Assembly: GCA_021399435.1 (NCBI GenBank)
Contig: JAJTUP010000104.1
Span: 123,915 to 187,914, forward strand
Length of the DNA: 64,000 nucleotides
Origin: Diaporthe sp. PMI_573
Taxonomy: Eukaryota > Ascomycota > Sordariomycetes > Diaporthales > Diaporthaceae
Direction of reading: 5' to 3'
Below, in pieces: positions 10,905 through 21,983 of the stretch (position 1 is the first letter of the stretch; each line of letters begins with the position of its first letter). The position numbers and the translations under genes were made by a program. The notes beneath the pieces are model-generated. The model saw only the letters and a program-made list of their open reading frames with translations. It was not told the origin of the DNA and searched no databases.

Positions 10905-11050
10905 CGATCAATGCCACACAATATCACATTGCACGTGCATTGAGTTGATGTTGACATGACGTCCAAATCTCGGGTGATGTTGATCAACATAGCGGGAGTG
11001 TGATGTGTATGTGTACAATGTTGATTTCGTTGACATCACCCCTGCAGTAG
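10905..11050. repeat. TGTTGA-rich subterminal region of hAT-3
   Basis: Repeated words GTTGATGTTGACATGACG, TGATGTTGATCAACAT and ATGTTGATTTCGTTGACATCA lie just beyond the stop of the hAT-3 transposase. Clustered direct and inverted short repeats are typical of hAT subterminal regions. I could not fix the exact terminus; a CAATGCCACAC motif near 10909 is a candidate. Confidence 0.4.
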
Positions 11051-11051
11051 C

Positions 11052-12009
11052 CTAAGCCTCATCCTCCATTTCAATTTCGTCAATTTTAAACCCCATTGCA
11101 ACATCCCCAAAGCCCCCTGTAGTAAACTCCTCGGTCTCTTCGTCGCTCTCCACCACTGTATGGCCATTTAACCATGCTGTGGCCTTCATCTTCATGGTTT
11201 CGTCGTCATCACAACTCTGCAGATTCACCAGTTCCTCCTCCTCCTGAATCGACAGCAGCAAGGGGTCAATCTGTTGGATCAGGCCTGCGCGATACCAAGA
11301 TCGAAGTACCTGACACATGCTCACGATTTCTGCATCGAGAACTGTCCTATGTGGCGAGACCATTCTGCCAGATGCTGAGAATAGCCTCTCACACTCTGCA
11401 GACATGGCCTGGACCGTGAGAAAATCAAGAGCCATCCGAGACAGACGGGGATATCTATGTCGCCTCTCATGCCAGTATGCAACGGGATCTCGGGTCTCGA
11501 CATGCTCGCCGTCATTAGCACACCAAGACTCGTACTCGTCGCCAGAAATTCGCGGATTCTGCTGCTGGGGCTGCTTTCGACTGTCGTTATGGTCAAACGG
11601 GTCGAAAAACTTGCGCCTTTTTGGAGGCGGCCCTTCCTCGCCGTCATAATCATCAGCCACAACGAGATCTGAATAGTTTTGCTGCCAAACTGCCTTCACC
11701 ATGATCTTCGCTGTTGAAATCCAAGCCGGAGTCTGGTCCCATTGCTGCTCAAACCATGCCCAACCATATGAAGGATGCAGTGCCATAGCCGTGTAGTAGA
11801 CAGGTGTTTCGTCGAGCTCTTTAGGTGGTCAGCTCTGGCCATATAGTCAGAAAGACAAACTTACTATGGTAGTACTCGTCCATCTTCTGCCATGCTAAGT
11901 TGATACCAATCCTGAATTGCTCCGGGTCAGGAAAGCTCTCGGCCTCGGCCTTGAACTTCTCAATCTTGGCCATAAGCCTCGTTAATAAGCCTTGTACATA
12001 TAAATACAC
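11052..12009 (-). pseudogene. hAT transposase C-terminal fragment (hAT-3)
   Basis: Two open frames, 12009-11865 and 11818-11052, join in phase across a 46-bp GTAAGT..CTAAAG intron. Together they encode the C-terminal third of a hAT transposase: WQKMDEYYHK, LDETPVYYTAMALHPSYGW, then the dimerisation region YWHERRHRYPRLSRMALDFL, SAECERLFSASGRMVSPHRT. Coding similarity stops abruptly at the 5' side near 12009, so the catalytic N-terminal two thirds are gone. The lineage differs from that of the hAT elements at 4.6 kb and 19 kb, which carry SAEPE-SGARR instead of SAECE-SASGR. Confidence 0.75.
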
Positions 12010-13300
12010 ACTCTTCTATCTTATGCTCATCCGAATGTGATCAACGTATTCATAATTATTGTCTATGCTTGTAGTTCTGCCCCATCATGTTTCTTAATCG
12101 TGAGATTACAAACAAATTAAGTAGTTATGGCCATTCCTTGTTTCGTAGAAATGAAATTAAGTTTATCATAGAGGATCACGTTGATAACGAACATATATGG
12201 TTTTGAAATGCTGCGCCGCTGGCGATAATACAGCAGGAGCAGAGCTGATGTTGGCAGCCGAGAGTAAAGATCGGATAGGAGGGTTTCTGTGGGCAACGCG
12301 ATGCGCAATTGTCCGATGATAGCTCTCTGCGATTTAGCCAATGGCCGCCGTGAGAGTATCTCGGGGGCCGTGCCGCCTAGATAGGTTGCGTACAGTGCAG
12401 AAATACTAGACCGTTCCTAAGAAAGTACCCTGATCGGGCCAAAAGACTGGCTGCTGATAATGTTCTTTCGAGTATGCGCCGAGGGCCCCAGTACTTAGCA
12501 CATCATAAACTGCATCGTACCATGAGACGCTGAAGCTGCAATGGTTTTCGCAAGGCTTCGTGTCCGCGCATACATCATTGCTAGTATCGCCATCAAGTTC
12601 ACGCGCATCACCTTCTTCGTTCCGAAAAGCGCAAATAGCCACATCTCGCTCGCCAGTGTAGAAAGCAGAGGAAGCGCGGTATGTGTGGAAATATAATGTC
12701 CCAAATTTCAAACCACCGCGAGTCCTCCTACATATACAATTTGGCCTCTATTTCGAGTCGCCCTTCTTGATCATCTGTAATCCCATCGGGTGTGCTTGAA
12801 ACATTTGCTTTCCCGCGCCAACGCAGTAAGATGTCTGCTGGCCCTACACTTACTATTTATTTGGTCTACCAAGACAAGTGAGGTGGTTAATGTAGGTCAG
12901 GCGTGGACCTCAAAACGGCTGAAACATCGACGTCCTCATTACGCCGCTTGGATTCCTTCGTCCCACCGCACTCTAGAAGCAAAGGTCGGCTGCGGCTACG
13001 ATTTCAGGTCTGCAGGTCCGACAAGAATCAAGATCTGGTCGGTCGTATAGTACTGTAGCTTTCACTTCAGAAAATATGATCCCTCATTTAGATATCGAGG
13101 AACTAGCACGGCCGGTCTGACCCATCCAGCCGGACCTGAGAACTTAGCTCAGACCTTCTAATTAGGGCCATTACAGTTTTGTAAACCGCATTTACCTCTC
13201 TCTTATAATGCACTATCGCTGCAAGCTTTTGTGACTTTGCTTGGGTTCTTATATAATCGTATGATCAACTTCTGTAGTTTAATGGCGTCTCCAGCCTCGG
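12010..13300. other. No confirmed gene
   Basis: A minus-strand open frame (12406-12711) reads like coding sequence (TYRASSAFYTGERDVAICAF, CENHCSFSVSWYDAVYDVL). It has no ATG and I do not recognise it; it may be an exon fragment. The rest shows nothing. Confidence 0.35.
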
Positions 13301-13301
13301 T

Positions 13302-14460
13302 CCTCTGAGCCAGTTCCCAGGACCGAAACTCGCCCAAATGACCTTTTGCTATGAAGCTTGGTATGATCTCGTGAAGAACGGGAGGTACACTTTACAAATG
13401 AAAAAATGCACAAACAATACGGTGAGTAATTGAGTACTTCTTTTTGTTTCGATATAATAGAAGTTGACCATCTCCGCTAAATAGGGCCTTTTGTTCGTAT
13501 CAACCCCTTAGAGCTACATTGCAACGATCCGCAATTCATCGATGAAATCTATGCGACGGGCGGTCGTAAGAGAAATAAGAGTGAATACATATGCCAATCG
13601 CTGGTCACACCGATGGATCGCACAGGGTTTGGAACTGTGGATCACGACCTCTACCGAGCCCGGCGTTCCCCAATGGCCAGGCATTTCTCCCGGCAGCATG
13701 TATTGCAATTCGAAGCCGAGGTCCTAACAAAGCTGCAATATCTGTGTGATAAGTTGTTAAACTGTAAAGGGCAGAAGGCATTTGATATTACCACGGCTTA
13801 TTCTTGTTTCACCACCGATATTATCTCTGCTTTTTCATTTGGCGAGCCTCTTAGCTTGCTGACTCAGGAAGGCTGGGACCCAAATTGGCGGCAACCTACG
13901 TATTCTTTCCTTAGAACGACACTTATGTTCCGCTCCATGCCATTTCTTAAGAAGATCGTCGGCGCTGGCAAATTTTTCGCACGTCGCGGGTATATGGGCC
14001 GTGACATCAAGACGCTGATAGAGACACTTTATGTTCGCGTTCCCGAAATGGTTTCTCAAGCCCTGGCGGGCACGCCTGGTGGCTGCGCGACACCGTTTAA
14101 AGACATTGCGGAAAGCTCAGCGCTCTCAGACACTGACAAGGAACTCGACCGCCTATCTGCAGAGGGCATGGCCCTCTTGATGGCTGGTACAGAAACAACA
14201 GCTTGGTCACTCTCCGTTATCACATTCTACCTAGTCTCTCAGCCCGGTATTCTGAGTCGGCTGGCCATGGAGCTGAAGGGAGCTTTTTCTGAAGAACGAA
14301 AATTTTCTTGGGTTGAGTAAGAGAAAATTCCATACTTAAAGGGTATCTTTTGAAGGCGATGGGGGTGCTTCTTCTGCGCTTGGCGATGTCTCCGAAAGTT
14401 CCGTACCGTATGAGGAACAACCACTGGCAACCTGTATGGTACCTGTCGGAAGGTGATGTT
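13302..14460 (+). pseudogene. Cytochrome P450 pseudogene
   Basis: The N-terminal proline-rich hinge reads PLSQFPGPKLAQMTFCYEAW, followed by a 63-bp intron (13422-13484, GTGAGT..AATAG). Downstream come GPFVRINPLELH, the C-helix region HDLYRARRSPMARHFSRQHV and the I-helix oxygen-binding motif AGTETT. The frame shifts in an A6 run at 13401-13406. A TAA at 14318 interrupts the sequence between the I and K helices (SWVE/EKIPYLKGIF), and a second frame change follows. The K-helix remnant (AMGVLLLRLAMSPKVPY) lacks a clean ExxR, and no heme-ligand loop (FxxGxRxCxG) is present. The N-terminal membrane anchor may be the hydrophobic frame at 13210-13260. The copy cannot encode a working enzyme. Confidence 0.8.
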
Positions 14461-15383
14461 CAGGAGAAGTAAGAGATATCGGGTTGAGGAGGTTCATAAC
14501 GACGTTGAAGACATGAACGTAGACTAAGAGGGCGACACAAGTGCCTTTAGCCTCGAGAACGAACGCAGGAGTCTAACTTGGGACCCTAAAACAATGAATT
14601 GATTTGAAATATTTTGTATGGTCGAGTTATGGGTGACTGCTCTCCCGATGTCTACTTTAAAGCCACACCTTGGGTAACTTGACGCTGCTCTTTTCAACTC
14701 CCCAGGGCGACTGCGTATATCGGTATACGCCTTGCATACTTCATGATTAAGTGCCAGGCCGCCTGCTCCGATTATATACTCGTCTATTCCGTCCCAACCG
14801 TGAGAAGGGTATCTTTCCCATGCTTCTGCGACAACGGTGAAGGTAATCCAGGAGAGAAGTGACGAAGACGGGCTGGGTGCGGTGGGTTGGTGCAGGTCGG
14901 GAGTATGATACACGCCGGCGTGGATCTTTGCAATATGGCGAATCTGCTGATATTTTGAATGAGGATGGTTAGTTCAGTTACTGCAGCCTTGAGCTCTAAT
15001 ATGCGGACATTATCGTCACTATTCGGGTAAACGCATCGTTGTCTAGTTTATCCGACGTCGTTGTGGGGGACGTATCCTAAGAAGATGAAGGACGGATTAT
15101 GGTGAGAGCTTCGAGAAGGTCTCATCAGAAAGATTGAACTTAAACGCAGCAGTCAGTCTATCTTCTTCCATTGCCGTTAGTGGCTTATAGTCTATGGTGG
15201 TCCAGATCTTGTAACACGGGGAGTTGAGCTGTTCCAGCTTCGCTCGACCATGGCGGCGACGAGTAAGCATCGCAACATGAGTTGCCCAAAGTCTACAAAC
15301 AATGTCTTAAAGAAATGCGATCATCTATGCACCATCAAAACAATCCATCGCGCATCTTTCCACATCTTGAACTCCAATCCCCT
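14461..15383. other. No recognisable gene
   Basis: A minus-strand open frame at 14524-14913 (EAWERYPSHGWDGIDEYIIG) starts only at GTG and matches no family I know. Nothing else is supported. Confidence 0.35.
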
Positions 15384-16286
15384 CTAGAAAGCCTGCACTA
15401 GGTTCTCGAAATACCCCTCCAAGCCGTCGGTATTTTCGATGGCTCCGACCCAGCCCACGTGCATGTCAGGCCTCAAGACGACAACAGCGCCCTTATTCTT
15501 ATCAATTCCCCAACGCTCATAGGCCGTCCCCTTACATTCTGGGACAGGCTCAAGTCTTGTGCCGAGGAAGGCGCACTCGTAGTCCCAGCCGAAGCACTCC
15601 GCATCGAACTGGCCACGCATTACTTCTGGCAAGTCCTCGAATCGAACCGATACTTGATCCGCTGGCTTCGCCGAGTGACTGATGGTGATAAGCTCGACTA
15701 GGGACTTTGGGTGTCGACGATAGTGGACGAAGCTATCGGGATTCAGTCCTTGAACCCTCTCGGATTTGGATACCGAAATAAATGGGTAGGGGTATCGCGT
15801 GTAGAGAAGTGAGGTGCCATCGTCCTTACGCGCCACGGCGACACGGTCGCAGAAGTCGCGGGCGCGGGCCATCTGATCGGGTTGAGAGAGGTCCCCTGGC
15901 AGAAGAAGGATGCGGAAACGACCATCAGCACGGAAGATGCTGCTGGTGATCCATTCTTGAGGGTTGGCATGGAGGACGACATGAGTGTGAGGGAAAGACT
16001 CCCCGACCAAAATATTCTTCGCAGAGGTTTGTGTGCTTGTCGATCGGGAGATTAGAGGCCCGTTTGGGTAGTTGAAGTTGCGGCCGAAGCTGAAGGGAAG
16101 GTACTTGCTGAACTTCTCGACGAAGTCGCCCGATGAGTGCGTAGCGTTCCCCATGAACATTCCGGACCAGTCGCGATCGTAGTCGATTAGCATTTGCGCA
16201 ATCGGGTGGCGTTCAAGCTCGTATGAAGCCACGACGGCAGGTGGCTCCTGCCTGGCTGTCTTGGGAGTCTCTGTGGCAACGGCCAT
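15384..16286 (-). pseudogene. Aromatic-ring hydroxylase (phenol 2-monooxygenase type), C-terminal part only
   Basis: An intact 300-residue frame with an ATG at 16286. After a short non-homologous leader it enters the family at SYELERHPIAQMLIDYDRDW, the helix that normally follows the FAD-binding domain of phenol hydroxylase-type flavoproteins. It continues through the thioredoxin-like C-terminal dimerisation domain (GRFRILLLPGDLS, KGAVVVLRPDMHVGW) to a normal family end (GLEGYFENLVQAF). The N-terminal ~330 residues with the GxGxxG dinucleotide fold and the substrate domain are missing, so no hydroxylase activity is expected. A hAT fragment lies just upstream, so the truncation may be transposon-associated. 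Confidence 0.7.
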
Positions 16287-16300
16287 GGCCAGCTTCCAAC

Positions 16301-16447
16301 CTATATTCCCTCCCCCATTGCAGTATCGTTATTAGTAGCGTTGTCAAGGACGGCATATCCTATCTTGTCAGTAATATTGAATCTCTGCAAGATGCTGTAG
16401 ACAACCTCCGCGATGTTAAAGCCCGTATGGCGTTGAGAGATCTCGGG
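16301..16447 (-). pseudogene. hAT transposase internal scrap (hAT-4)
   Basis: About 48 codons read SQRHTGFNIAEVVYSILQRF and NITDKIGYAVLDNATNNDT. This is the conserved hAT segment around the second catalytic Asp (DNAxNND). Nothing else of the element is recognisable on either side. It sits 14 bp upstream of the truncated monooxygenase, on the same strand. Confidence 0.65.
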
Positions 16448-16842
16448 AACCCCAGGATCAACTGCAGAAGCAAGCAATACCATACAGGGGGAAACTAGTT
16501 TGAGTTTTAACCCACGGTCGAGGAAAGCGGCCATGTTGCGGGATGCACCTTCCGGTTGTGTCCCGGAGGCTACGTGCTACACTACACGTAGAGTAATTGA
16601 CAAGAACGTTCGAGTCACGGCTTCATTTCTGTCATGCAGACCATTTGTTCCCCAAGCCTCTTTGCTCGCAATGCTGTCATCTGAAAACGACCCGAGAGGA
16701 TGAGAACTGTCCACCAATTACAACGCAGTGTTTCCGGGACCCCTGTTTGTCCAACCCAGTCGCCATGGGAATCCAACTTCAGGCTGCTCAACACCACCCG
16801 CGTCTTGCATTTCCCGTTCTCGCGTCATCCGCCGTGCATCAA

Positions 16843-17385
16843 TCAGCACGCGTGCTCCCCCAGAGTCTTCGATTTGTCAAACTCTGTAGTGGGCCGATTT
16901 AATTCGGCAGCAATGTTGTTGAACTCTTCCTCAACGGCGTTCAGGTGACCTTGCTGAAGTCGAATGACACAGAGTTTGAGACGAATTCGCAAAAGGTCCA
17001 GGGAGATTGTCTCCTGTCTTTCTACTTCATGCAGACATTGGACCAACAGATCCTCAGCATTTCGCAGCTTGCCTCTTCGCGCAATCGACATAGCATTCGA
17101 TTCGACATGACGAATTAGAGAAGGGTTCATCCCCTGCTGAGTCAAGAAGCTCCCGGGTCCAAGTCGTGATGATAGTACTGAGCTTGCATCCCCAGCAGCT
17201 TTCCTTGGATATTCCATCGAGTTAACTGAAGAGGAACTGCCCAATTCTGGAGAATCAGCACGATCTGATTCGGAAATGGCGCTGCCGAACGGTGACCAGC
17301 GGGAGGGTGGGGCAACAAGGTGGTATTGGTCTTTAAGATCTACCTCGTTCGACTCGAGGACCATGCGTGAGTAGGGTTGAGGCAT
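16843..17385 (-). CDS. Hypothetical TPR-like protein, probably truncated
   Basis: An ATG at 17385 opens 180 residues. The N-terminal 70 residues are Ser-rich and low complexity. The C-terminal half (SIARRGKLRNAEDLLVQCLH, then LDLLRIRLKLCVIRLQQGHL) has the helix-turn-helix spacing of TPR repeats. TPR arrays normally contain more units, so the gene may be cut at its 3' end or continue through an intron. No specific function can be assigned. Confidence 0.4.
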   Translation of the reverse strand: MPQPYSRMVLESNEVDLKDQYHLVAPPSRWSPFGSAISESDRADSPELGSSSSVNSMEYPRKAAGDASSVLSSRLGPGSFLTQQGMNPSLIRHVESNAMSIARRGKLRNAEDLLVQCLHEVERQETISLDLLRIRLKLCVIRLQQGHLNAVEEEFNNIAAELNRPTTEFDKSKTLGEHAC

Positions 17386-18700
17386 GATCAGATCAGTATC
17401 TTTGCTGTGTTTTCATGTTGCCTGGAACGTTTCCCAGTGCTACGATATAAATCGTACCTAGGAGTTAGACTTTGGAGGAAGAAGCATGTTAACTCCAGAG
17501 CTCGTGAGGCATTGACTGTCCTTTTATTTCCGACGATGATTAAATTAAGAAAGAAGGTTATAAAATATTCTTTTTGCCATGCTTACCGTCAGTTCTAACC
17601 ATGAAAGCCAGAATTACTAAAAAAGTATTATATTCCTAGGAGTCGAGTTTATGTTGTGAGATAGCACAGGAAACAGGTTTGTTGGGTGCAATGATGAAGA
17701 TGTGTCAATTCTTCCAAATGCGATGTTGCATGTATGTTGCTTGTTCTCAATAATACATGAAAAGCAGCTTCATCATATAGCTATGTGCAGGACGTCTTTG
17801 TGCGGCTCTGCCGCACTAATCTGCCTTGCGTTTAGGCTTGTGTTGTGCCCTGTGTTCGCCTACAATTTAGCCCAATGCATGGCCACCTTTGGTGGCCTCA
17901 TCGCCCTGTTTTACAGCCCTGTCGTCCCTGCAGTTGAGGGGAACCTGCAAAACTTCCAACAGCTTATCGTCGGCCTGACGCCAAGGGCAAAGACTCATAA
18001 GTGACGAGTTTTGAGCTGACCAGGACCACGGACTGGGCCACGCTACGGCGCCCATATCACCACCAAGAGCCGGCTCCAAGGTGCCGCTACCCACTACGCC
18101 ATCATCTGCAAGCTCTCCAACCAGGTGCTCTGTTATGACTTCGCAGGCAACTCGACCGAGCCGTCTGAGCCATCAACAGCTTCGGCGAGGTCTGCGGCCC
18201 GGCCAACGCGAGCACTGCCGCCGCTAGCAAGAGACTTGTCGCCCATAACCAGCGCGACGTCTAAGGGGCAACACCACCGAGTCTATATCGAACTTTGTGC
18301 TCAGTTTCCTGCTCTACACCCGACACGAAATCACTTCCCGCAGCATGCTTTTTTCCCAATTGCCGATCTTTCCATAGAGCTGCTCAACGCCCTCGTCCGA
18401 TCTTCCATTCTGATTTATGCGGTCATGGGTGGTTGTCGTGTTTTCCGCATGCTGGCCAGCATTTGGTACACTGAGGGGCAGGGTCCCTTGAAACCGTCCT
18501 TTGCCGGCTCTTTATATACATCTTGAATATGAACAGTCGCACTTCCGCAGTAGTACATTGACTTGAGACTTAGCTCAGGGAGTTTAGCCCACCTCTTTCC
18601 ACGTGGTCGATGCCATCGCTTTACGCTGAGCGAGACACTGTCTTCATCTGGAGACCAGTCAACTTCAATGTGCCAGGTGCCGTTCTTCCACGGGCTAGGC
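17386..18700. other. No confirmed gene
   Basis: Short frames only. A minus-strand frame at 18415-18741 (HIEVDWSPDEDSVSLSVKRW) looks protein-like but lacks family resemblance. It overlaps the start of the MULE scrap on the opposite strand. Confidence 0.35.
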
Positions 18701-18702
18701 AG

Positions 18703-18892
18703 TGGAAGCTCGTTATCGAGGAGCATAAACATACCAACCACGGCCCTCAGACTACCCCTGGGGCTCAGCGTGGCTGGTCGAAGCTATCGGAAGCACATCG
18801 TGTCTTTCTTGCTCGTACCGCCGAAGACCCGTCCCTAGCCAAGCCCAAGAAACTCGAGGCGGCACTTCGACGAGAGTATCCAGAAGTTCAGG
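18703..18892 (+). pseudogene. MULE transposase N-terminal scrap
   Basis: The segment reads QWKLVIEEHKHTNHGPQTTP and AQRGWSKLSEAHRVFLAR. It is clearly related to the MULE N-terminal frame on the minus strand at 43.6-44.1 kb (KWKLVVHEHRHTHHGP, AQRGWAKLSEAHLKFLTR). The H-x-H pattern is the end of a FAR1/WRKY-like zinc fold found in fungal Mutator-like (Hop-type) transposases. The catalytic domain is absent. Confidence 0.6.
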
Positions 18893-19131
18893 ATGAGACT
18901 CATGATACCGTCGGGTGTAGTCGCTGTTGTCCGCTCAGATTGTTGATCTGTGTTACTGGCATGGATTATCCAGATGGCGAACACTGCGAACAACTAGCGA
19001 CAAACTCGGACATGCTCAGAATAAATCGCCGCACTGTACATTTGTCTTTGTTTCAGGCAGACTTACTAAGCCTTGTTTCAGAATCAAACTAGAATTCTAT
19101 CAGAAGTGCCTATATGCATTCTGAATGCCCT

Positions 19132-19139
19132 CTCAGGGG
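19132..19139 (+). repeat. 8-bp target-site duplication of hAT-2, left copy
   Basis: CTCAGGGG directly precedes the left terminus and is repeated exactly after the right terminus at 21976-21983. Eight bp is the standard hAT duplication length. Confidence 0.92.
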
Positions 19140-19260
19140 CATACTTGTGGATATGAGTTGAGTTACTCATGAGTATGAGTGAGTTATGAGTGAGTAGCGT
19201 TGAGTAGCGTAACTCATAACTCACTCATGGGATTGGGGGGACTCATGAGTTACTCATGAG
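19140..19260. repeat. hAT-2 left TIR and subterminal repeats
   Basis: The 20-bp TIR at 19140-19159 is followed by overlapping ACTCATGAG, GAGTTATGAG and GAGTAGCGTT units in both orientations. The right counterpart lies at about 21863-21975. Confidence 0.8.
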
Positions 19261-19406
19261 TTCAAGATTTTGCCTGGCCAATCAATTGCCATGGATCTAT
19301 AGGGCTTATCAGCTGGTATGGCTCACATCTCGCACAAATGCCCCCCAAATACCTACTAACCAGAAATTAATACAGCAAGCTTCCTTAGTGGCATCTTGTT
19401 GAACTG

Positions 19407-19445
19407 CTGCCTATGGGAGCCTATGGGAGCCTATGGGAGCCTATC
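19407..19445. repeat. Short tandem repeat inside hAT-2
   Basis: Three to four copies of the 10-mer CCTATGGGAG lie in the 5' untranslated part of the transposase gene. Confidence 0.8.
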
Positions 19446-19594
19446 GCTTCCTGTTAGACGCGATGTCTATATATACAGTCTCTACTGCTAGATAGGTTCG
19501 ATAGACAAGTCCTCTGACATTCATTTACACCTTCCCACGTCTGCTGCTCGCTGACTTACTGCTGTCGTCTATCACATCTTGGCCTCATTACACT

Positions 19595-21808
19595 ATGGTA
19601 CCTCCATCTCGACCCCTCCAGTGGGACTTCAAGTCATTCTTCAAGCATGAATACCTGCCTGGTCAGCCCAAGCAAGGCAGAAAGCCCTATATCTGTCTCC
19701 TCTGTGGTAAATCCACAGAATACAAGGGCAATGCACCTGGGCATATGGAGAGACACCACCCTCAAGAATTACAAGAAAGTGTCAGATCAATGAGCTCCCG
19801 GACATCTGCTTCCAGAGAGTCTCTGGATTCATTTGTGGACATCAGACCATCTGAATCCACACTCCGAAATGCATTCAGTTCCAAACAGTATGCTGAGGCA
19901 GTGTTGGGGCTTTTGACCAGGCGGAGAGTGCCATTCAGTGCAGTTGCTTGGGCAGAGACGAAGCAGTTGGCTCTGGCATGCAATCCTGCCATTGAAGACC
20001 TTCTGATCACCACCAGAGACCAAGCCATGGCCATCATTGTGACCAACTTTGATTTGTACAGTGTCCAGCTCATGAGCATGTTTGAGGTATCCCAATCCAT
20101 GATCCACTTCTCTACTGATCTTTGGACATCTCCACACCGCCATGGAATGCTAGCAGTGTGTGCCCAATGGGTGGATGACAGCTTCAAGCTCAGAAAGGCA
20201 CTTTTGGGCCTGCCAGAGTGTCAATTCAGCCACAGTGGAGAGTCTCAGGCAGCCTTGATCATGAAGGTACTCAACAAGTTTGGCATCAAACGGATTGGTT
20301 ACCACACGGGCGACAATGCCACCTCCAATGACACATGCCTAGTGTCATTGGCAGCCAAATTGAAGGCAGAACATCAGGTATGTTGCTCTGTAACCAGGCC
20401 TGGGGCCTTGCTGAAATGGAACAGATTGAATTCAACCCCAAAACACGTCGAATCCGTTGCCTTGGCCATATCATCAACCTCTCTCTACAGTCATTCCTTC
20501 TTGCCAAGTCCAAAGAAGCTACCACTGCAGCTTTGGAGGCCAGCATTGACAATGATGAGGTAGATCTGGTGGGGAATTTTACCACCAGGCTGATGGAACC
20601 CCCCCAAGAAGTACCAGATGAACCCAGCAGAAAGGCCAAAAGATCCAGACCCACCCCAAGGGCCAGCCAGCAGGCCAGCCAACCGACTGTCATTGATGAA
20701 GATTTCACTGGCTGGCAGGGCATTCCTGCTCTCCAGAAGCTCCATGACCTTGCCGTGTGGCTTCGCAGCTCATCAATCCACAGTGACCTGTGGAATGAAG
20801 CTGTAGGACTCAAGCTGGGAATTGACAATGCCACCAGATGGTCATCCTGGCACAAGGTGATCGGCAATGCCATCCAGAAGCAACCTCAGATCAGCCAGTT
20901 CTTGCTCCAGCATGATGCTGAACTGGCAGAAAACGGTTCTGAACGGTTCTGATTGGGATTTGCTCCGCAAAACCCACAAGTTCCTTGGTCCATTTGCCTC
21001 TGCCACTCTGTATGCTGAAGGTGGTTCCTCTTCTGTGTCCCAAACTCTTTACTTGATGGATGCCCTGCTCAGCCACTACGAGAAGGCAAAGCAATGGTAT
21101 CAGGAACCAGAACATCTGGATAAGAAGATGCTCCATGCCATTGAGATGGGCTGGTTTGTCCTGAACAAGTACTACAGCCTGACTGAAGGTGTTCCAGCCT
21201 ATGCAGCAGCATTGCTGCTTGACCCATCCAAAAGACTGGCATACATCAGGAAAAACTGGCCTTCCAAATGGCATAGAACGGCCATCTCTGATGCCAAAGG
21301 CTTATGGGAGACAAAATACAAGGGCATTGAAGTTCCAGAGCAACCAGATACCTCTGCAATGCCGCCACCTTCCCAAACGAAAGATGAAGAACTGGAGAGC
21401 ATCTTTGACTCAATCAATCCGGAGACAAGACCGCAGATCCGCTTTGCTGATGATCTGGAGGACTATATGATCCAGGATCCTGTCAAAATTGACTGTACTC
21501 CTCTCCAATGGTGGTGCAAATCTGAGAACAGGAAGCAGTGTCCAAGACTCAGTCAGATGGCCATTGACATCCTCTCCATTCCTCCTGAGTCTGCTGAACC
21601 AGAGAGGGCTTTCTCTGGTGCTCGGAGGATAGCGTCATGGGATCGCCTCAGGATGAAGCCTCAGACACTGGAACAGATTGAATGCATTGGTAACTGGCTC
21701 AGGGAAGAGTTGATTGTACCATATGCCAAGGGAGGACAAGGTCTGGAGTTGGTTGAGCTCCCTGCCATATCTCTGGAGGATGATGATGGTTCCATAGACT
21801 CTGAATGA
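19595..21808 (+). pseudogene. hAT transposase, frameshifted by a 10-bp tandem duplication
   Basis: The ATG at 19595 starts an N-terminal BED-like zinc finger (YICLLCGKSTEYKGNAPGHM, then ERHH). The RNase H-like core follows (IHFSTDLWTSPHRHGM; HTGDNATSNDT), and the C-terminal dimerisation region is CTPLQWWCKSENRKQCPRL and SAEPERAFSGARRIASWDRL. A 47-bp intron at 20378-20424 (GTATGT..AACAG) keeps the frame. At 20932-20951 the decamer AACGGTTCTG is present twice in tandem, shifting the frame by one and causing a TGA at 20950-20952. The downstream frame resumes at SDWDLLRKTHKFLGPF and runs to 21808. Without one decamer the gene would encode about 718 residues, the usual size. The element is therefore non-autonomous now, but its ends could still be mobilised in trans. 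Confidence 0.88.
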
Positions 21809-21975
21809 CATCCAGAAAGTCTATTTGATTGGTATTGAGGCCAGAATTTCCTCAGTTGTGTATGACTCATGAGTTACTCATGAGTATAACTCATACTCAC
21901 TCATCAACCCCCAGATTGATGAGTAACTCATATATGAGTTACTCAACTCATGAGTAACTCATATCCACAAGTATG

Positions 21976-21983
21976 CTCAGGGG
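21976..21983 (+). repeat. 8-bp target-site duplication of hAT-2, right copy
   Basis: CTCAGGGG directly follows the right terminus of hAT-2 and is identical to the left copy. Confidence 0.92.

Larger units (their letters stand above)
19140..21975 (+). mobile_element. Complete hAT transposon (hAT-2), 2836 bp
   Basis: The left terminus at 19140 reads CATACTTGTGGATATGAGTT, and the reverse complement of the right terminus ending at 21975 reads the same 20 bases. It is flanked by a perfect 8-bp target-site duplication, CTCAGGGG (19132-19139 and 21976-21983). Both ends carry many copies of the subterminal word ACTCATGAG and its variants. A spliced transposase gene fills the interior (19595-21808). 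The exact TSD and clear TIRs imply a fairly recent insertion. Confidence 0.93.

Noticed and set aside
12406..12711. Small secreted cysteine-rich effector
   Set aside because: No ATG, no signal peptide and no recognised family; the cysteine pattern alone is not enough.
20378..20397. 20-bp intron in the hAT-2 transposase ending at the first CAG
   Set aside because: Too short; the 47-bp version ending at 20424 restores both frame and conserved sequence.
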